Shown: positions 1 through 9,507 of the stretch, in pieces
How positions within the stretch are numbered: position 1 is the stretch's first letter
Layout: each line of letters begins with the position of its first letter
Source: Roseovarius nubinhibens ISM
Lineage (GTDB): Bacteria > Pseudomonadota > Alphaproteobacteria > Rhodobacterales > Rhodobacteraceae
Length of the DNA: 64,000 nt
Assembly (NCBI RefSeq): GCF_000152625.1
Contig: NZ_CH724156.1
Coordinates: 1,484,966-1,548,965 of the forward strand
Direction: 5' to 3'
Notes under the pieces: model-generated
Seen by the model: the letters and a program-made list of their open reading frames with translations, nothing else
Told to the model about the DNA's origin: nothing
Databases searched by the model: none
Position numbers and translations under genes: made by a program

Positions 1-1
1 C

Positions 2-316
2 TTCATCATCAACCAGGATGTCTGGGACGGTCTCGAAGAGACCGAGCGCGCGGCCATCGAAGAGGTCTGCGCCGCCAATGTGGTCAAATCCATCGCGCAG
101 GGCGAATCCATTCAGCTCGGCCCGCTCGAAGAGCTCAAGGCGCAGGGCACGACGATCCACCAGTGGTCGGACGAGATGCTGGCCGCCTTCCAAGGGGGCT
201 GGGACGAGGTTCTGGCCGAGCGGTCACAGGATGCCGATTTCGCCCGTGTCTGGAAGAGCGTGTCGGAGTTCCGGACGCGCTATGCCGAATGGGCGACGCT
301 TGGCTACATCGACTGA
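2..316 (+). CDS. dctP: TRAP transporter substrate-binding protein DctP, C-terminal end (partial)
   Basis: The reading frame is open from the window edge and ends with TGA at 314-316, giving the last 104 residues. The segment is helical and soluble and ends in RYAEWATLGYID. By family knowledge, the periplasmic DctP binds a carboxylate-type ligand and delivers it to the DctQM membrane pair. Identification rests mainly on context: a small DctQ-type and a large DctM-type membrane gene follow immediately in the same direction. The 5' end, with signal peptide and binding arginine, lies outside the window, so the ligand cannot be inferred. Confidence 0.82.
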   Translation, partial: FIINQDVWDGLEETERAAIEEVCAANVVKSIAQGESIQLGPLEELKAQGTTIHQWSDEMLAAFQGGWDEVLAERSQDADFARVWKSVSEFRTRYAEWATLGYID

Positions 317-389
317 ATTCAGCTCGACCGCCTGAATTTTGTCCCGACGGGGGGCGTGATGCCCCTCGTACCATCCAGAAAGGTCAAAC

Positions 390-926
390 ATGCTTAGATT
401 AGCGCACATCATGGAGCGCATCTGCACCTATGCCGCACGTGTGGCTGGGCTGTTGCTCTTCGCTCTGACGGCGGTGATCCTCTACGAGATCATCGGACGA
501 CAATTCTACAACACGAACTCGGTGGCCCTGGGGGAGCTGCAATGGCACCTTCACGGGATCATCGCCCTGCTGGGATTTGGCTACGCCTACACCCGCGACG
601 CCCATGTCCGGATTGACCTCGTCTCGCAGAATTTCAGCCAGCCCTTCCGCATGAAGTTGGAAATCCTCGGGATCATCCTGTTTCTGACCCCGTTCATGAT
701 CCTGATCATTCAGCACGGGTCAGATTTTGCCTACCGCTCCTACATCCGTTCTGAGGGCTCGAACGGCGGGCTCGGGCTTGATCATCGCTTCATCATTAAA
801 TCGATCATTCCTATCTCGGCGATCCTCGCCTTGATGGGCGCGTATTCTGTTGTGTTGCGTATGATCGTCGTCCTTCGCGGCAACCTGAAGGACCCCTACG
901 AGAGTAAAGAGTTATGGAAATCCTGA
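390..926 (+). CDS. dctQ: TRAP transporter small membrane subunit DctQ
   Basis: A 178-residue protein with four hydrophobic segments (about residues 14-34, 48-68, 88-112 and 133-155), the size and topology of DctQ subunits. It is the accessory membrane partner of the DctM sodium-coupled permease. The ATG at 390 follows an AAAGG-like ribosome site at 379-383. The 3' end overlaps dctM by 13 bases, which points to translational coupling. A 73-base gap separates it from the upstream dctP, consistent with one dctPQM operon. Confidence 0.9.
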   Translation: MLRLAHIMERICTYAARVAGLLLFALTAVILYEIIGRQFYNTNSVALGELQWHLHGIIALLGFGYAYTRDAHVRIDLVSQNFSQPFRMKLEILGIILFLTPFMILIIQHGSDFAYRSYIRSEGSNGGLGLDHRFIIKSIIPISAILALMGAYSVVLRMIVVLRGNLKDPYESKELWKS

Positions 927-2278
927 TCGAACTACTTCCGGGGCTCATGTTCGGGGCCCTTGTCATCGGGCTGTTCAGCGGCCTTCCAGTCGCCGTTGTG
1001 TTAGGGGGCATTACAATCGCCTTTGCGATGATTGCAATTGCCCTCGGAGAGATGCGGCTTGTGCAAATCTCGCTCATTCCGAACCGGATCTATGGCGGCT
1101 CTATCGAGAACCAGGTTCTGGTGGCCGCGCCAATGTTCATCTTTATGGGCGTGGTCCTCGAGAAAAGCCGGATCGCCGAAGATCTTCTCGTCACCTTGCA
1201 AAAACTCATGAGCTCGGTGCCCGGTGGGCTGGCTCTGGCGGTGACGGCGATGGGCACGATCCTCGCGGCGGCGACCGGCATTGTCGGGGCCTCTGTCGTC
1301 ATGCTCACCTTCATGGCGCTGCCGACCATGCTCAAACGCGGCTATTCCCCGGAACTGGCCAGCGGCACCATCGCCTCGGCCGGGACACTCGGCATTTTGA
1401 TCCCGCCGTCGGTCATGCTGGTGTTCATGGGGGATATCCTGTCGATCAACCTCGCGCGGCTGTTCGTGGCGGCGCTGATGCCGGGGCTTCTCTTGGCGGC
1501 GATCTACATGATCTATATCGTCGTCTCGACCCTCTTGAACCCCAAGAAGGCACCGCCCTCGCCGCCCTTGAGCGAGGCGGAAAAGGCCGGGCTCTGGAAA
1601 GAGGCGGCGCTGTCTTTCGCGCTTCCTTGCGTCTTGATCCTCGCGGTGCTCGGCTCGATCCTTGGCGGCATTGCCACCCCCACCGAAGCGGCGGGCATCG
1701 GCGCCTTTGGCGCGATCCTTCTTGGCGTGCTGCGCGGGCGGCTCAACCTCACCACATTGGCCGAGGCGACCGATGGCTCGATCCGCACGCTGGCGATGCT
1801 CTTTTTCATCTTCATGGCGGCGACTGCCTTTGCCTATGTGTTCCGTCTCAACGGCGGCGAGCATTTCATCGTCTCGCTCGCGGAGAGCCTGAACATGGGC
1901 GATTGGGGCATTCTTGCGATGCTCATGCTGATGATCTTTATCCTCGGCTTCTTTTTCGACTGGGTGGAGATCACGCTCATCATGCTGCCCATCGTGTCGC
2001 CGATCGTCGGGCTGATGGATCTGGGAGAACATGTCGCCAAGACCGACCTGATCTATTGGTTCGCCGTGCTGATGGCGGTGAACCTGCAGACTTCGTTCCT
2101 GACGCCGCCCTTCGGCTTTGCGCTGTTCTTTTTGAAAGGCGCGGCGGGGGATCTCGTCACCATTGGGCAGATCTACCGGGGCATCATCCCCTTTGTGCTG
2201 CTCCAGATCGGCGTGCTGGCCCTGATCACCTGGCAGCCCTGGATCGTGATGTGGCTGCCCAACACGCTGTTGCAATAG
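914..2278 (+). CDS. dctM: TRAP transporter large permease subunit DctM
   Basis: A 454-residue, almost wholly hydrophobic protein with about 12 membrane segments, the usual size of a DctM permease. Characteristic stretches include the GIVGASVVMLTFMALP and GTLGILIPPSVMLV loops and the C-terminal FLTPPFGFALFFLKG, typical of the DctM/IT superfamily. It is expected to carry out sodium-driven uptake of the DctP-bound solute across the inner membrane. It starts inside the end of dctQ. The substrate is unknown because no neighbouring catabolic enzyme clearly belongs to it. Confidence 0.93.
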   Translation: MEILIELLPGLMFGALVIGLFSGLPVAVVLGGITIAFAMIAIALGEMRLVQISLIPNRIYGGSIENQVLVAAPMFIFMGVVLEKSRIAEDLLVTLQKLMSSVPGGLALAVTAMGTILAAATGIVGASVVMLTFMALPTMLKRGYSPELASGTIASAGTLGILIPPSVMLVFMGDILSINLARLFVAALMPGLLLAAIYMIYIVVSTLLNPKKAPPSPPLSEAEKAGLWKEAALSFALPCVLILAVLGSILGGIATPTEAAGIGAFGAILLGVLRGRLNLTTLAEATDGSIRTLAMLFFIFMAATAFAYVFRLNGGEHFIVSLAESLNMGDWGILAMLMLMIFILGFFFDWVEITLIMLPIVSPIVGLMDLGEHVAKTDLIYWFAVLMAVNLQTSFLTPPFGFALFFLKGAAGDLVTIGQIYRGIIPFVLLQIGVLALITWQPWIVMWLPNTLLQ

Positions 2279-2374
2279 CGGCCTCTCCGCATGGCTTGCC
2301 CCCCGCGCGCCTCGGCTGTGCCGGGTCAGGGGGGCAAGCGCCCTCAAAGCCCTCTCACCTTAGGAAAGACTGAC

Positions 2375-2899
2375 ATGACGATATACGCACTCAAAGACAC
2401 AGCGCCGCAGCTTGCCGAGGATGTCTGGATCGCGCCGAGCGCCGAGTTGATCGGGAAGATCGTGCTGGAAGAGAAAACCAGCATCTGGTTCGGGGCGATC
2501 CTGCGCGGCGACAATGAAGAGATCGTCGTCGGCGCCGGGTCGAACCTGCAAGAGCAGGTCATGTGCCACACCGACCCGGGCTATCCGCTCCGGATCGGGG
2601 CCAATTGCACCATCGGCCACAAGGCCATGCTGCACGGCTGCACGATTGGCGAAAATTCCCTGGTCGGCATGGGGGCCACGGTGCTCAACGGGGCGCAGAT
2701 CGGCAAGAACTGCCTGATCGGCGCTGGCGCGCTCGTGCCGGAGGGCCGGATCATCCCCGACGGCAGCCTCGTCGTCGGCGTGCCGGGCAAGGTCATCCGC
2801 GAACTCGACACAGCGGCCATCGACGGCCTCAAGGCCTCCGCCCTCAGCTATCAACGCAACGCCGCGCGGTTCCGCGAGGAGCTGAGGCGGCTGGGGTGA
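2375..2899 (+). CDS. Gamma-class carbonic anhydrase family protein
   Basis: A 174-residue left-handed beta-helix protein with hexapeptide repeats (for example IGANCTIGHKAMLHGCTIG). Histidines at residues 65, 82 and 87 occupy the zinc-ligand positions of gamma-carbonic anhydrases. The ATG at 2375 was chosen because AGGAAAG at 2362-2368 precedes it; an in-frame ATG at 2291 would add 28 unconserved residues. It lies 96 bases after dctM in the same direction and could be co-transcribed with the TRAP operon. Many members of this family (YrdA/PaaY-like) have weak or undetermined anhydrase activity, so the exact role is open. Confidence 0.88.
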   Translation: MTIYALKDTAPQLAEDVWIAPSAELIGKIVLEEKTSIWFGAILRGDNEEIVVGAGSNLQEQVMCHTDPGYPLRIGANCTIGHKAMLHGCTIGENSLVGMGATVLNGAQIGKNCLIGAGALVPEGRIIPDGSLVVGVPGKVIRELDTAAIDGLKASALSYQRNAARFREELRRLG

Positions 2900-2977
2900 G
2901 GGGGCGCGCGTTCCCGTTTTTCTGGGTCAGCCTTTAGGCCACATGTCGGCAAAATTCTTTGCAATGCGCGGGGGGCT

Positions 2978-3620
2978 GTGATTTCTGGCGGCATGGGACC
3001 GGATTACAGATTTGAAGATGAGGCTATCGCGCAAGGGTTTGGCGTGGTGGCCGGGGTGGATGAGGTTGGGCGCGGGCCGTTGGCCGGGCCGGTGACGGCG
3101 GCGGCGGTGGTGCTGGATCCGGCGCGCATCCCGGCGGGGCTCAACGATTCCAAGGCGCTAACTCCGAAGCGGCGCGAGGCGCTCTTTGATGAGATCGCCG
3201 CGGTGGCGCATGTCTCGATCGCCCATGCCAGCGTCGAGGAAATCGACGAGATCAACATCTTGCGCGCCTCGCATCTGGCGATGGAGCGGGCGGTGGCGGG
3301 GCTGCCGGTCGCGGCGGGGTTCGCGCTTGTTGATGGCAATCTCTTGCCGCGCGATCTGCGCATCCCGGCGCGGGCGGTGATCAAGGGCGACGCATTATCT
3401 TTGTCGATTTCGGCGGCCTCAATTATGGCCAAAATATGTCGCGACCGGATCATGTGGGATTTGGCGCAACACTATCCGGGTTATGGCTGGGAGACCAACG
3501 CCGGATATCCGTCGAAAAGCCACAAGGAGGCGCTCCGAAATCTTGGTGTGACCCCTCATCATAGGCGTTCGTTCAAACCCGTCCACAATATCTTGTATCA
3601 AGACAATTTTGTAAGTGATT

Positions 3621-3622
<2 letters not shown>
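2978..3622 (+). CDS. rnhB: Ribonuclease HII
   Basis: A 214-residue protein that begins its core with [14 protein letters not shown] (residues 26-39), the RNase HII signature. The acidic pair D28/E29, D119 in LVDGN and D156 in RDRIM form the expected metal-binding site. It removes RNA from RNA-DNA hybrids and single ribonucleotides from DNA. The GTG at 2978 opens the frame; an ATG at 2993 (residue 6) is an equally acceptable start. ccrM follows 90 bases downstream on the same strand, a gene order common in Rhodobacterales. Confidence 0.95.
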
Positions 3623-4828
<1,206 letters not shown>

Positions 4829-5166
4829 GCGACACCCCACACAAGAATACCAAGAACACCGCCGGTGCCTGTGGCCTGACACATGGCACTACCAACTGGC
4901 CCCGCCTCGATGGCGGGGCTTTTTTGTTCTGGGGTGTTGTTGAGGGCGGGGCCCGTCCGCGGGGGGGGCGTTCGGGACCTGGGGTGGGGCAGTTTATCTG
5001 GCCGCGTCACGCTGTGGCGGCCTTGGGGTGGGACGGGGTCAAAGCGCCCGCCCGGGGGGCGGACGGGCGCTGCCCGGGCCGCGAGGCGGCTGATCCGGAC
5101 ATTGAGTGACCTCGCGCGGGGTGGATCGCCGTACCTCGGCACGGCGAGGCGCGGCTTTTGGTGGGC
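4829..5166. other. Intergenic region between ccrM and the PACE gene
   Basis: This 338-base gap holds the ccrM terminator and two further perfect inverted repeats: GCGCCCG at 5044-5050 with CGGGCGC at 5064-5070, and TCGCCGT at 5126-5132 with ACGGCGA at 5141-5147. Neither is followed by a T-run on either strand. The second could act as a transcript end for the minus-strand gene that stops at 5167. No reading frame with recognisable protein features is present. Confidence 0.5.
4899..4925 (+). terminator. Rho-independent terminator of ccrM
   Basis: A perfect 8-bp stem, GCCCCGCC (4899-4906) and GGCGGGGC (4912-4919), with a 5-base TCGAT loop, is followed directly by six T residues (4920-4925). It lies 70 bases after the ccrM stop, in the right orientation. 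Confidence 0.9.
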
Positions 5167-5589
5167 TCAGGCCGTCTGGCTGGGGATCGGGAAGATCACG
5201 TCATAGAGCCAGTTAAAGACGAAGGCGAAGACGAGGTAGAACACCACAAAGGCCGCGTCCATGACGAGGGCGGTCCAGAGCGTGACGCCGAGCTGCCAGG
5301 CGATGAAGGGCACAAAGGCCAGCAACAGCCCCAGCTCGAAGAGGATGGCGTGCAGGACGCGGATCGTCAGCGTTTTCTGAACCGAGCCGCGCAGGCGGAG
5401 CATGGCCCGATCAAAGAGCAGGTTGTAGAGATAGTTCCACGCCATCGCGATGGTCGCGCAGACCACGGCGACGAGCCCCATGTCATGCAGCGGCTGGTCA
5501 AAGAGCCAGGCGCCGAGCGGCGCGCTCAGCGCGAGGCCGAAGAGCTCGAACAGGATGGCGTGGCGGATACGGTCGTTGCGGGTGCGCAT
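5167..5589 (-). CDS. PACE-family multidrug/biocide efflux transporter
   Basis: A 140-residue protein made of two similar halves, each with two membrane helices and a RIRHAILFELFGL-like or RVLHAILFELGLL-like opening. This tandem bacterial transmembrane pair (BTP) arrangement defines the PACE family, whose prototype AceI exports chlorhexidine and other cationic biocides by proton exchange. The conserved glutamate in HAILFE is present in both halves. The ATG at 5589 has an AGGAG ribosome site. It is divergent from a LysR gene 153 bases away, as aceI is from aceR. The substrate is not determinable from sequence. Confidence 0.88.
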   Translation of the reverse strand: MRTRNDRIRHAILFELFGLALSAPLGAWLFDQPLHDMGLVAVVCATIAMAWNYLYNLLFDRAMLRLRGSVQKTLTIRVLHAILFELGLLLAFVPFIAWQLGVTLWTALVMDAAFVVFYLVFAFVFNWLYDVIFPIPSQTA

Positions 5590-5677
5590 GGCAGATCTCC
5601 TGTCACTCGGGCCGTCCCGAATCTAAAAACCCCGGGTTGCATGGGGCGGAGGTCGTCCTCGCATGGCGGGAATATAT

Positions 5678-5696
5678 GTCTTGACGCGCGCAAGAC
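5678..5696. promoter_or_regulatory. Candidate LysR operator between PACE gene and LysR gene
   Basis: A perfect interrupted palindrome, GTCTTG-N7-CAAGAC, lies in the divergent intergenic region, 47 bases before the LysR start and 89 before the PACE start. It contains the T-N11-A spacing expected of a LysR-type binding site. Its function is inferred from position and symmetry only. Confidence 0.5.
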
Positions 5697-5742
5697 AAGC
5701 CCGCGCGTGACGCGGGCCGCGCGGTCCTATACATCTCGGCCC

Positions 5743-6663
5743 ATGACCCGGTTTTCCAACATCAACACGCTTTTGGCCTTTGTCACCGTGGCCCGCGAGG
5801 GCAGCGTGTCGCGGGCGGCGGAGCTGCTCAACCTGACCCAGCCGGCGGTGAGCCAACAGCTTCGGCGGCTCAGCGAGGAGGTTGGTCTGCCGCTGTTCGA
5901 GCGCGAGGCGGCGGGGCTGCGGCTCACCGGGGATGGCGCGGCGCTCTTGCCCAAGGCGGAGCAGGTGATCGAAGCGATGGGGGCCTTTCGGCAGGCGGCC
6001 TGTCAGCGGTCGGATGTGGTGACCGGGCCGCTCCGGATCGGGACGATCATCGACCCGGAATTCATCCGGCTGGGGCAGCTCTTGGGGCGGATGCGGGCCG
6101 AGTTTCCGGGCATCGAGACCGAGCTCTCGCATGGGATCAGCGGCGAGATCATGGCGCGGCTCTTGCGGGGGCAGATCGACGCGGGCTTTGTCCTTGGCCC
6201 GCCGGGAGACGAGGCGGGGGCGATGGTGGATGAGACGGTGCATCTGGTGACGCTGGCCGCGTTTTCCTATCGCGTGGTGGCGCCGGCGGGCTGGCAGGCG
6301 CAGGTCGAGACGGCGGACTGGCCGGCGCTCGCGGCACTGCCCTGGATCGGCACGCCCGAGATGTCGGCGCATTATCAGCTCTTGCGGCGGATTTTCGAGG
6401 CGCGCGGTCTTGAACAGAATGTCGTGGCCCGGGTCGATCAGGAGGCGTCGATGATGGAGATGGTGCGTTCGGGCGTCGGGCTCAGCCTGTGCCGCGATGC
6501 GATCGCTCTCTATCAAAAGCAATCCTATGGCGTGGCGCTGGCGGGGCGGGTCGCGGTGCCGGCCTGTCTCTATCTGGCGCTGCCGGCGCGGCAAATCGAC
6601 AGCCCGGTGATGGCGGCGCTTCTCGGCCTCATGCGCGGCATCTGGCAGTTGCCGCGCGCTTAG
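5743..6663 (+). CDS. LysR-family transcriptional regulator (divergent from PACE gene)
   Basis: A 306-residue protein with an N-terminal winged helix-turn-helix (FVTVAREGSVSRAAELLNLT, about residues 13-32) and a type 2 periplasmic-binding-like effector domain, the usual LysR length. The ATG at 5743 was chosen because the HTH begins a few residues later; the frame continues open upstream but over non-conserved sequence and the intergenic region. By analogy with AceR it may activate the divergent PACE gene in response to a cationic compound. That is inference from gene arrangement. Confidence 0.9.
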   Translation: MTRFSNINTLLAFVTVAREGSVSRAAELLNLTQPAVSQQLRRLSEEVGLPLFEREAAGLRLTGDGAALLPKAEQVIEAMGAFRQAACQRSDVVTGPLRIGTIIDPEFIRLGQLLGRMRAEFPGIETELSHGISGEIMARLLRGQIDAGFVLGPPGDEAGAMVDETVHLVTLAAFSYRVVAPAGWQAQVETADWPALAALPWIGTPEMSAHYQLLRRIFEARGLEQNVVARVDQEASMMEMVRSGVGLSLCRDAIALYQKQSYGVALAGRVAVPACLYLALPARQIDSPVMAALLGLMRGIWQLPRA

Positions 6664-6668
6664 CGCTC

Positions 6669-7802
6669 TTAGCGGGGCGGCGGGTTCGTCGCCTTGTTAT
6701 AGGGTTTCCAGTCGCTGATTTCCGGGTAGTACATCTGCCGCCAGCGGCGCACCCGCGGGTTCATGCTGCGCCGCCAGAGCGGCGGCACCATCGCCACCAT
6801 AGTCATCATCGGATAGCCATGCGGCAGCTGCGGCGCCTCGCTTGCGGCATAGTTTTGCAACAGCGGAAAGCGGCGGTCGGGCTTGTAATGATGGTCCGAA
6901 TGGCGCTGCAGGTTGATCAAGAGCCAGTTCGACGCCTTATGCGCGGCGTTCCAGCTGTGACGCGGTTTGACATGTTCATAGCGGCCATCGCCCAGATGTT
7001 TCCGGGTCAGCCCGTAATGTTCGATGTAATTGACCAGCTCGAGCTGCCAGATGGCGACGAAGGCCTGCCACAGGAAGAGCCCGAGCCCGACCCAGCCGCC
7101 GAGGCCGATGGCCAGAAGCAGCAGATAGGCCTGCAGCCCCCAGTAGCGCAGGAACGGGTTCGACCGATGCCACCAGCCGTGGCCGCGCCGCGCCAGCATC
7201 GCCTGTTCCGCGCCGAGCGCCGAGGCATAGCATTCGCGCAGCACGCGCGGGAAGAAGCGGTGAAACCCCTCGTTATAGCGCGCGGTCACCGGGTCGCGGG
7301 GTGTGGCCACATAGCGGTGATGCACCAGAAGATGTTCCGAGCGGAAATGCGAATAGAGCACCATGGCGAGCAAAGCGTCGCCAAGGAATCGCTCGCCGCG
7401 CGGGCGCTGATGCATGAGCTCGTGGCTGTAGTTGATCCCCACCGTGCCGGTGATCACGCCGACGCCAAAAAAGAGCACGATCTTTTCCAGCGCGCTCAGG
7501 TGATCGGCCCCCGAGACATACCAGATCATCCAGAACAGCAGGATGAACTGCACCGGCGGCCAGATCAGCGTGATGGCGCGATACCATGTCAGCGCGTCTT
7601 CGGGCGTGTCGGGATCGGCGTTCTCGAGGTTGAGCCCGGTGAGCGCGTCGAGAAAGGAAAAGAGATACCAGGTCGCCAGCGGCAAGAGCACCACGGTCCA
7701 GCCCCCGGCCATGGCCCCCCAGAGCGCCAGCGGTACGAGCGCCAGCGACGACCAGAAGGGCAGGGCAGCGTGGAACTGTTGGCGGAGCGGGGTCACGGAC
7801 AT
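6669..7802 (-). CDS. alkB: Membrane alkane 1-monooxygenase (AlkB family)
   Basis: A 377-residue membrane di-iron enzyme. The histidine boxes HELMH (about 127-131), EHLLVHH (156-162) and LQRHSDHH (298-305), and the NYIEHYGL motif (258-265), are all intact and diagnostic of AlkB rather than fatty-acid desaturases. About six membrane helices are spread over residues 18-110 and 220-250. The enzyme inserts oxygen into the terminal carbon of medium or long alkanes, using electrons from rubredoxin. No rubredoxin gene or fused rubredoxin domain is in this window, so the electron donor must be encoded elsewhere. The ATG at 7802 is preferred over a TTG two codons upstream. Confidence 0.93.
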   Translation of the reverse strand: MSVTPLRQQFHAALPFWSSLALVPLALWGAMAGGWTVVLLPLATWYLFSFLDALTGLNLENADPDTPEDALTWYRAITLIWPPVQFILLFWMIWYVSGADHLSALEKIVLFFGVGVITGTVGINYSHELMHQRPRGERFLGDALLAMVLYSHFRSEHLLVHHRYVATPRDPVTARYNEGFHRFFPRVLRECYASALGAEQAMLARRGHGWWHRSNPFLRYWGLQAYLLLLAIGLGGWVGLGLFLWQAFVAIWQLELVNYIEHYGLTRKHLGDGRYEHVKPRHSWNAAHKASNWLLINLQRHSDHHYKPDRRFPLLQNYAASEAPQLPHGYPMMTMVAMVPPLWRRSMNPRVRRWRQMYYPEISDWKPYNKATNPPPR

Positions 7803-7841
7803 GGGCAACTCTCGGGCAAATAATCGCTGTCGCGGGCCACG

Positions 7842-8903
7842 TTACAGCATTTCGCGCAATCTGCCATGGGCGAGGTCATGGACTTTGCGCATGACGGTGG
7901 GGAGGCTCGCCGGGCGGTAGCTGTGGCGCGGGTGGAACGCGCCGCGCCGGGGGGCGGCATTGCCGCCGACCTGCGCCACCATGATGCGCAGGCGCAGGTG
8001 GAAATGGGTGAAGGTGTGGCGCGCCTCTTCACCGAGATCCTGCCACTCGGCCTCGAGCGGCGGATCGGGCTCCGGCGTCTCGGACCAGTCGGAGCCGGGA
8101 AAGCCGAGCATACCGCCCAAGAGGCCCTTGTCGGGGCGGGTTTCGAGCAGGATCGCGCCATCGTCGCGTTGCGCCACATAGGCGATGCCGAGCCGCGTGG
8201 GTTTCGGCTTTTTCGGGCTTTTGCGGGGCAGATCGGCCATGGTCCCCGCCGCGCGGGCGGCGCAGGGGGCGCGCCAGGGGCAGATGCCGCAGGCCGGGCT
8301 GCGCGGGGTGCAGATCGTCGCGCCGAGATCCATCACCGCCTGGGCATAATCGCCGGGGCGGGTCTGCGGCGTCAGCGCATCGGCGAGCGCGGTCAGCGCC
8401 GGTTTTGCCTCGGGCAGCGGCGTGTGCAGATCGTGGAGCCGCGCCATCACCCGTTCGACATTGCCGTCGACCACGGTTTCCGGCAGGTCATAAGCGATGG
8501 CCGAGATCGCCGCCGAGGTATAGGGGCCGATGCCGGGCAGCGCCTGCAGGCCGGCGCGGGTCTGCGGAAAACGCCCGCCATGATCGGCGACCACAGCCCG
8601 CGCGCATTTGAGCAGGTTGCGGGCGCGCGCGTAATAGCCGAGCCCCGCCCATTCGGCCATGACATCGGCATCCTCGGCCGCGGCCAGCGCCGCCACATCG
8701 GGCCAGAGCGTGGTGAACCTCTCGAAATAGGATTTCACGGCGGCGACGGTCGTTTGCTGCAGCATGATCTCGGAGAGCCAGATGCGATAGGGATCGGGGC
8801 GCACCCCTGCGGAGCGGTCGGCGGGCGACACCCGCCATGGCAGATCGCGGGCATGGGCATCATACCAGTCGAGCAGATCCCCCGGCTGAGCGGTTTCACG
8901 CAT
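7842..8903 (-). CDS. mutY: A/G-specific adenine DNA glycosylase MutY
   Basis: A 353-residue protein. The N-terminal helix-hairpin-helix glycosylase domain carries the catalytic glutamate in SEIMLQQTT (E45), the LPGIGPYTSAAI hairpin and the aspartate in VVDGNVERV (D146). Cysteines 198, 205, 208 and 214 give the C-X6-C-X2-C-X5-C [4Fe-4S] loop. The C-terminal third is the NUDIX-like 8-oxoG recognition domain. It removes adenine mispaired with 8-oxoguanine. The ATG at 8903 was chosen because the domain begins within 12 residues; an open frame continues upstream into the divergent dciA-like gene. alkB lies 39 bases downstream. Confidence 0.95.
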   Translation of the reverse strand: MRETAQPGDLLDWYDAHARDLPWRVSPADRSAGVRPDPYRIWLSEIMLQQTTVAAVKSYFERFTTLWPDVAALAAAEDADVMAEWAGLGYYARARNLLKCARAVVADHGGRFPQTRAGLQALPGIGPYTSAAISAIAYDLPETVVDGNVERVMARLHDLHTPLPEAKPALTALADALTPQTRPGDYAQAVMDLGATICTPRSPACGICPWRAPCAARAAGTMADLPRKSPKKPKPTRLGIAYVAQRDDGAILLETRPDKGLLGGMLGFPGSDWSETPEPDPPLEAEWQDLGEEARHTFTHFHLRLRIMVAQVGGNAAPRRGAFHPRHSYRPASLPTVMRKVHDLAHGRLREML

Positions 8904-8984
8904 GTTTGACCTCGGCTTTGTCACTATGGGGTGGCACCCCTGCGGTTCTTGCCTAGTATATGGCCCGAGATCAGGGGAGCGTCC

Positions 8985-9491
8985 ATGACCGGAGGCAAAT
9001 CGACCACACGCGGGTTCAAACGGACCTCGACGCTGTTGCAGGCGCGTATACAGCGCGCCTCGGAAAGCCGTGGCTTTGCCCAATCGCGCCTCCTGACCCG
9101 CTGGGCCGAGATCGCTGGCGAAGAGGTGGCGCGGATCGCGCGGCCTGTCGAAGTGTCCTATGGGCGGCAAGGGTTTGGCGCGACGCTGACCCTGCTGACC
9201 ACCGGGGCGCAGGCGCCGATGCTCGAGATGCAAAAAGAGCAGCTTCGCGAGAAGGTCAACGCGGTCTATGGCTATAACGCCATTGCCCGCATCCGCATCA
9301 CCCAGACCGCGCCCACCGGCTTTGCCGAGGGGCAGGTCGCCTTTGAGCCCGCCCCCAAGCCCGACAAGCCGCAGCCCGGACCGGAGCAGCGCGCAGAAGC
9401 GGCGACATTGGTGGGCGAGATCGGTGACAGCGCCCTCAAACAGGCGCTGGACGCGCTGGGGGCCAATATCCTATCCAAACGCAAAACGTGA
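8985..9491 (+). CDS. DciA-like (DUF721) protein
   Basis: A 168-residue protein with an N-terminal DUF721/DciA domain (RGFKRTSTLLQARI to about residue 95), then a proline/lysine/glutamate-rich linker and a short helical tail. DciA proteins are the ancestral loaders of the replicative helicase DnaB in bacteria lacking DnaC. Alphaproteobacterial members are longer than the minimal domain, as here. It is divergent from mutY with an 81-base gap. The ATG at 8985 follows GGGGAG. Confidence 0.8.
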   Translation: MTGGKSTTRGFKRTSTLLQARIQRASESRGFAQSRLLTRWAEIAGEEVARIARPVEVSYGRQGFGATLTLLTTGAQAPMLEMQKEQLREKVNAVYGYNAIARIRITQTAPTGFAEGQVAFEPAPKPDKPQPGPEQRAEAATLVGEIGDSALKQALDALGANILSKRKT

Positions 9492-9507
9492 TCCGAAAGG
9501 GATTTTC

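Noticed and set aside
4940..5130. A possible tRNA or small structured RNA in the GC-rich gap after ccrM.
   Set aside because: Only simple inverted repeats are present; no cloverleaf, T-loop GTTCRA motif or acceptor stem was found.
5158..5742. A long N-terminal extension of the LysR protein (in-frame from 5158).
   Set aside because: It overlaps the PACE gene on the opposite strand and the promoter region; conserved LysR sequence begins at the ATG at 5743.
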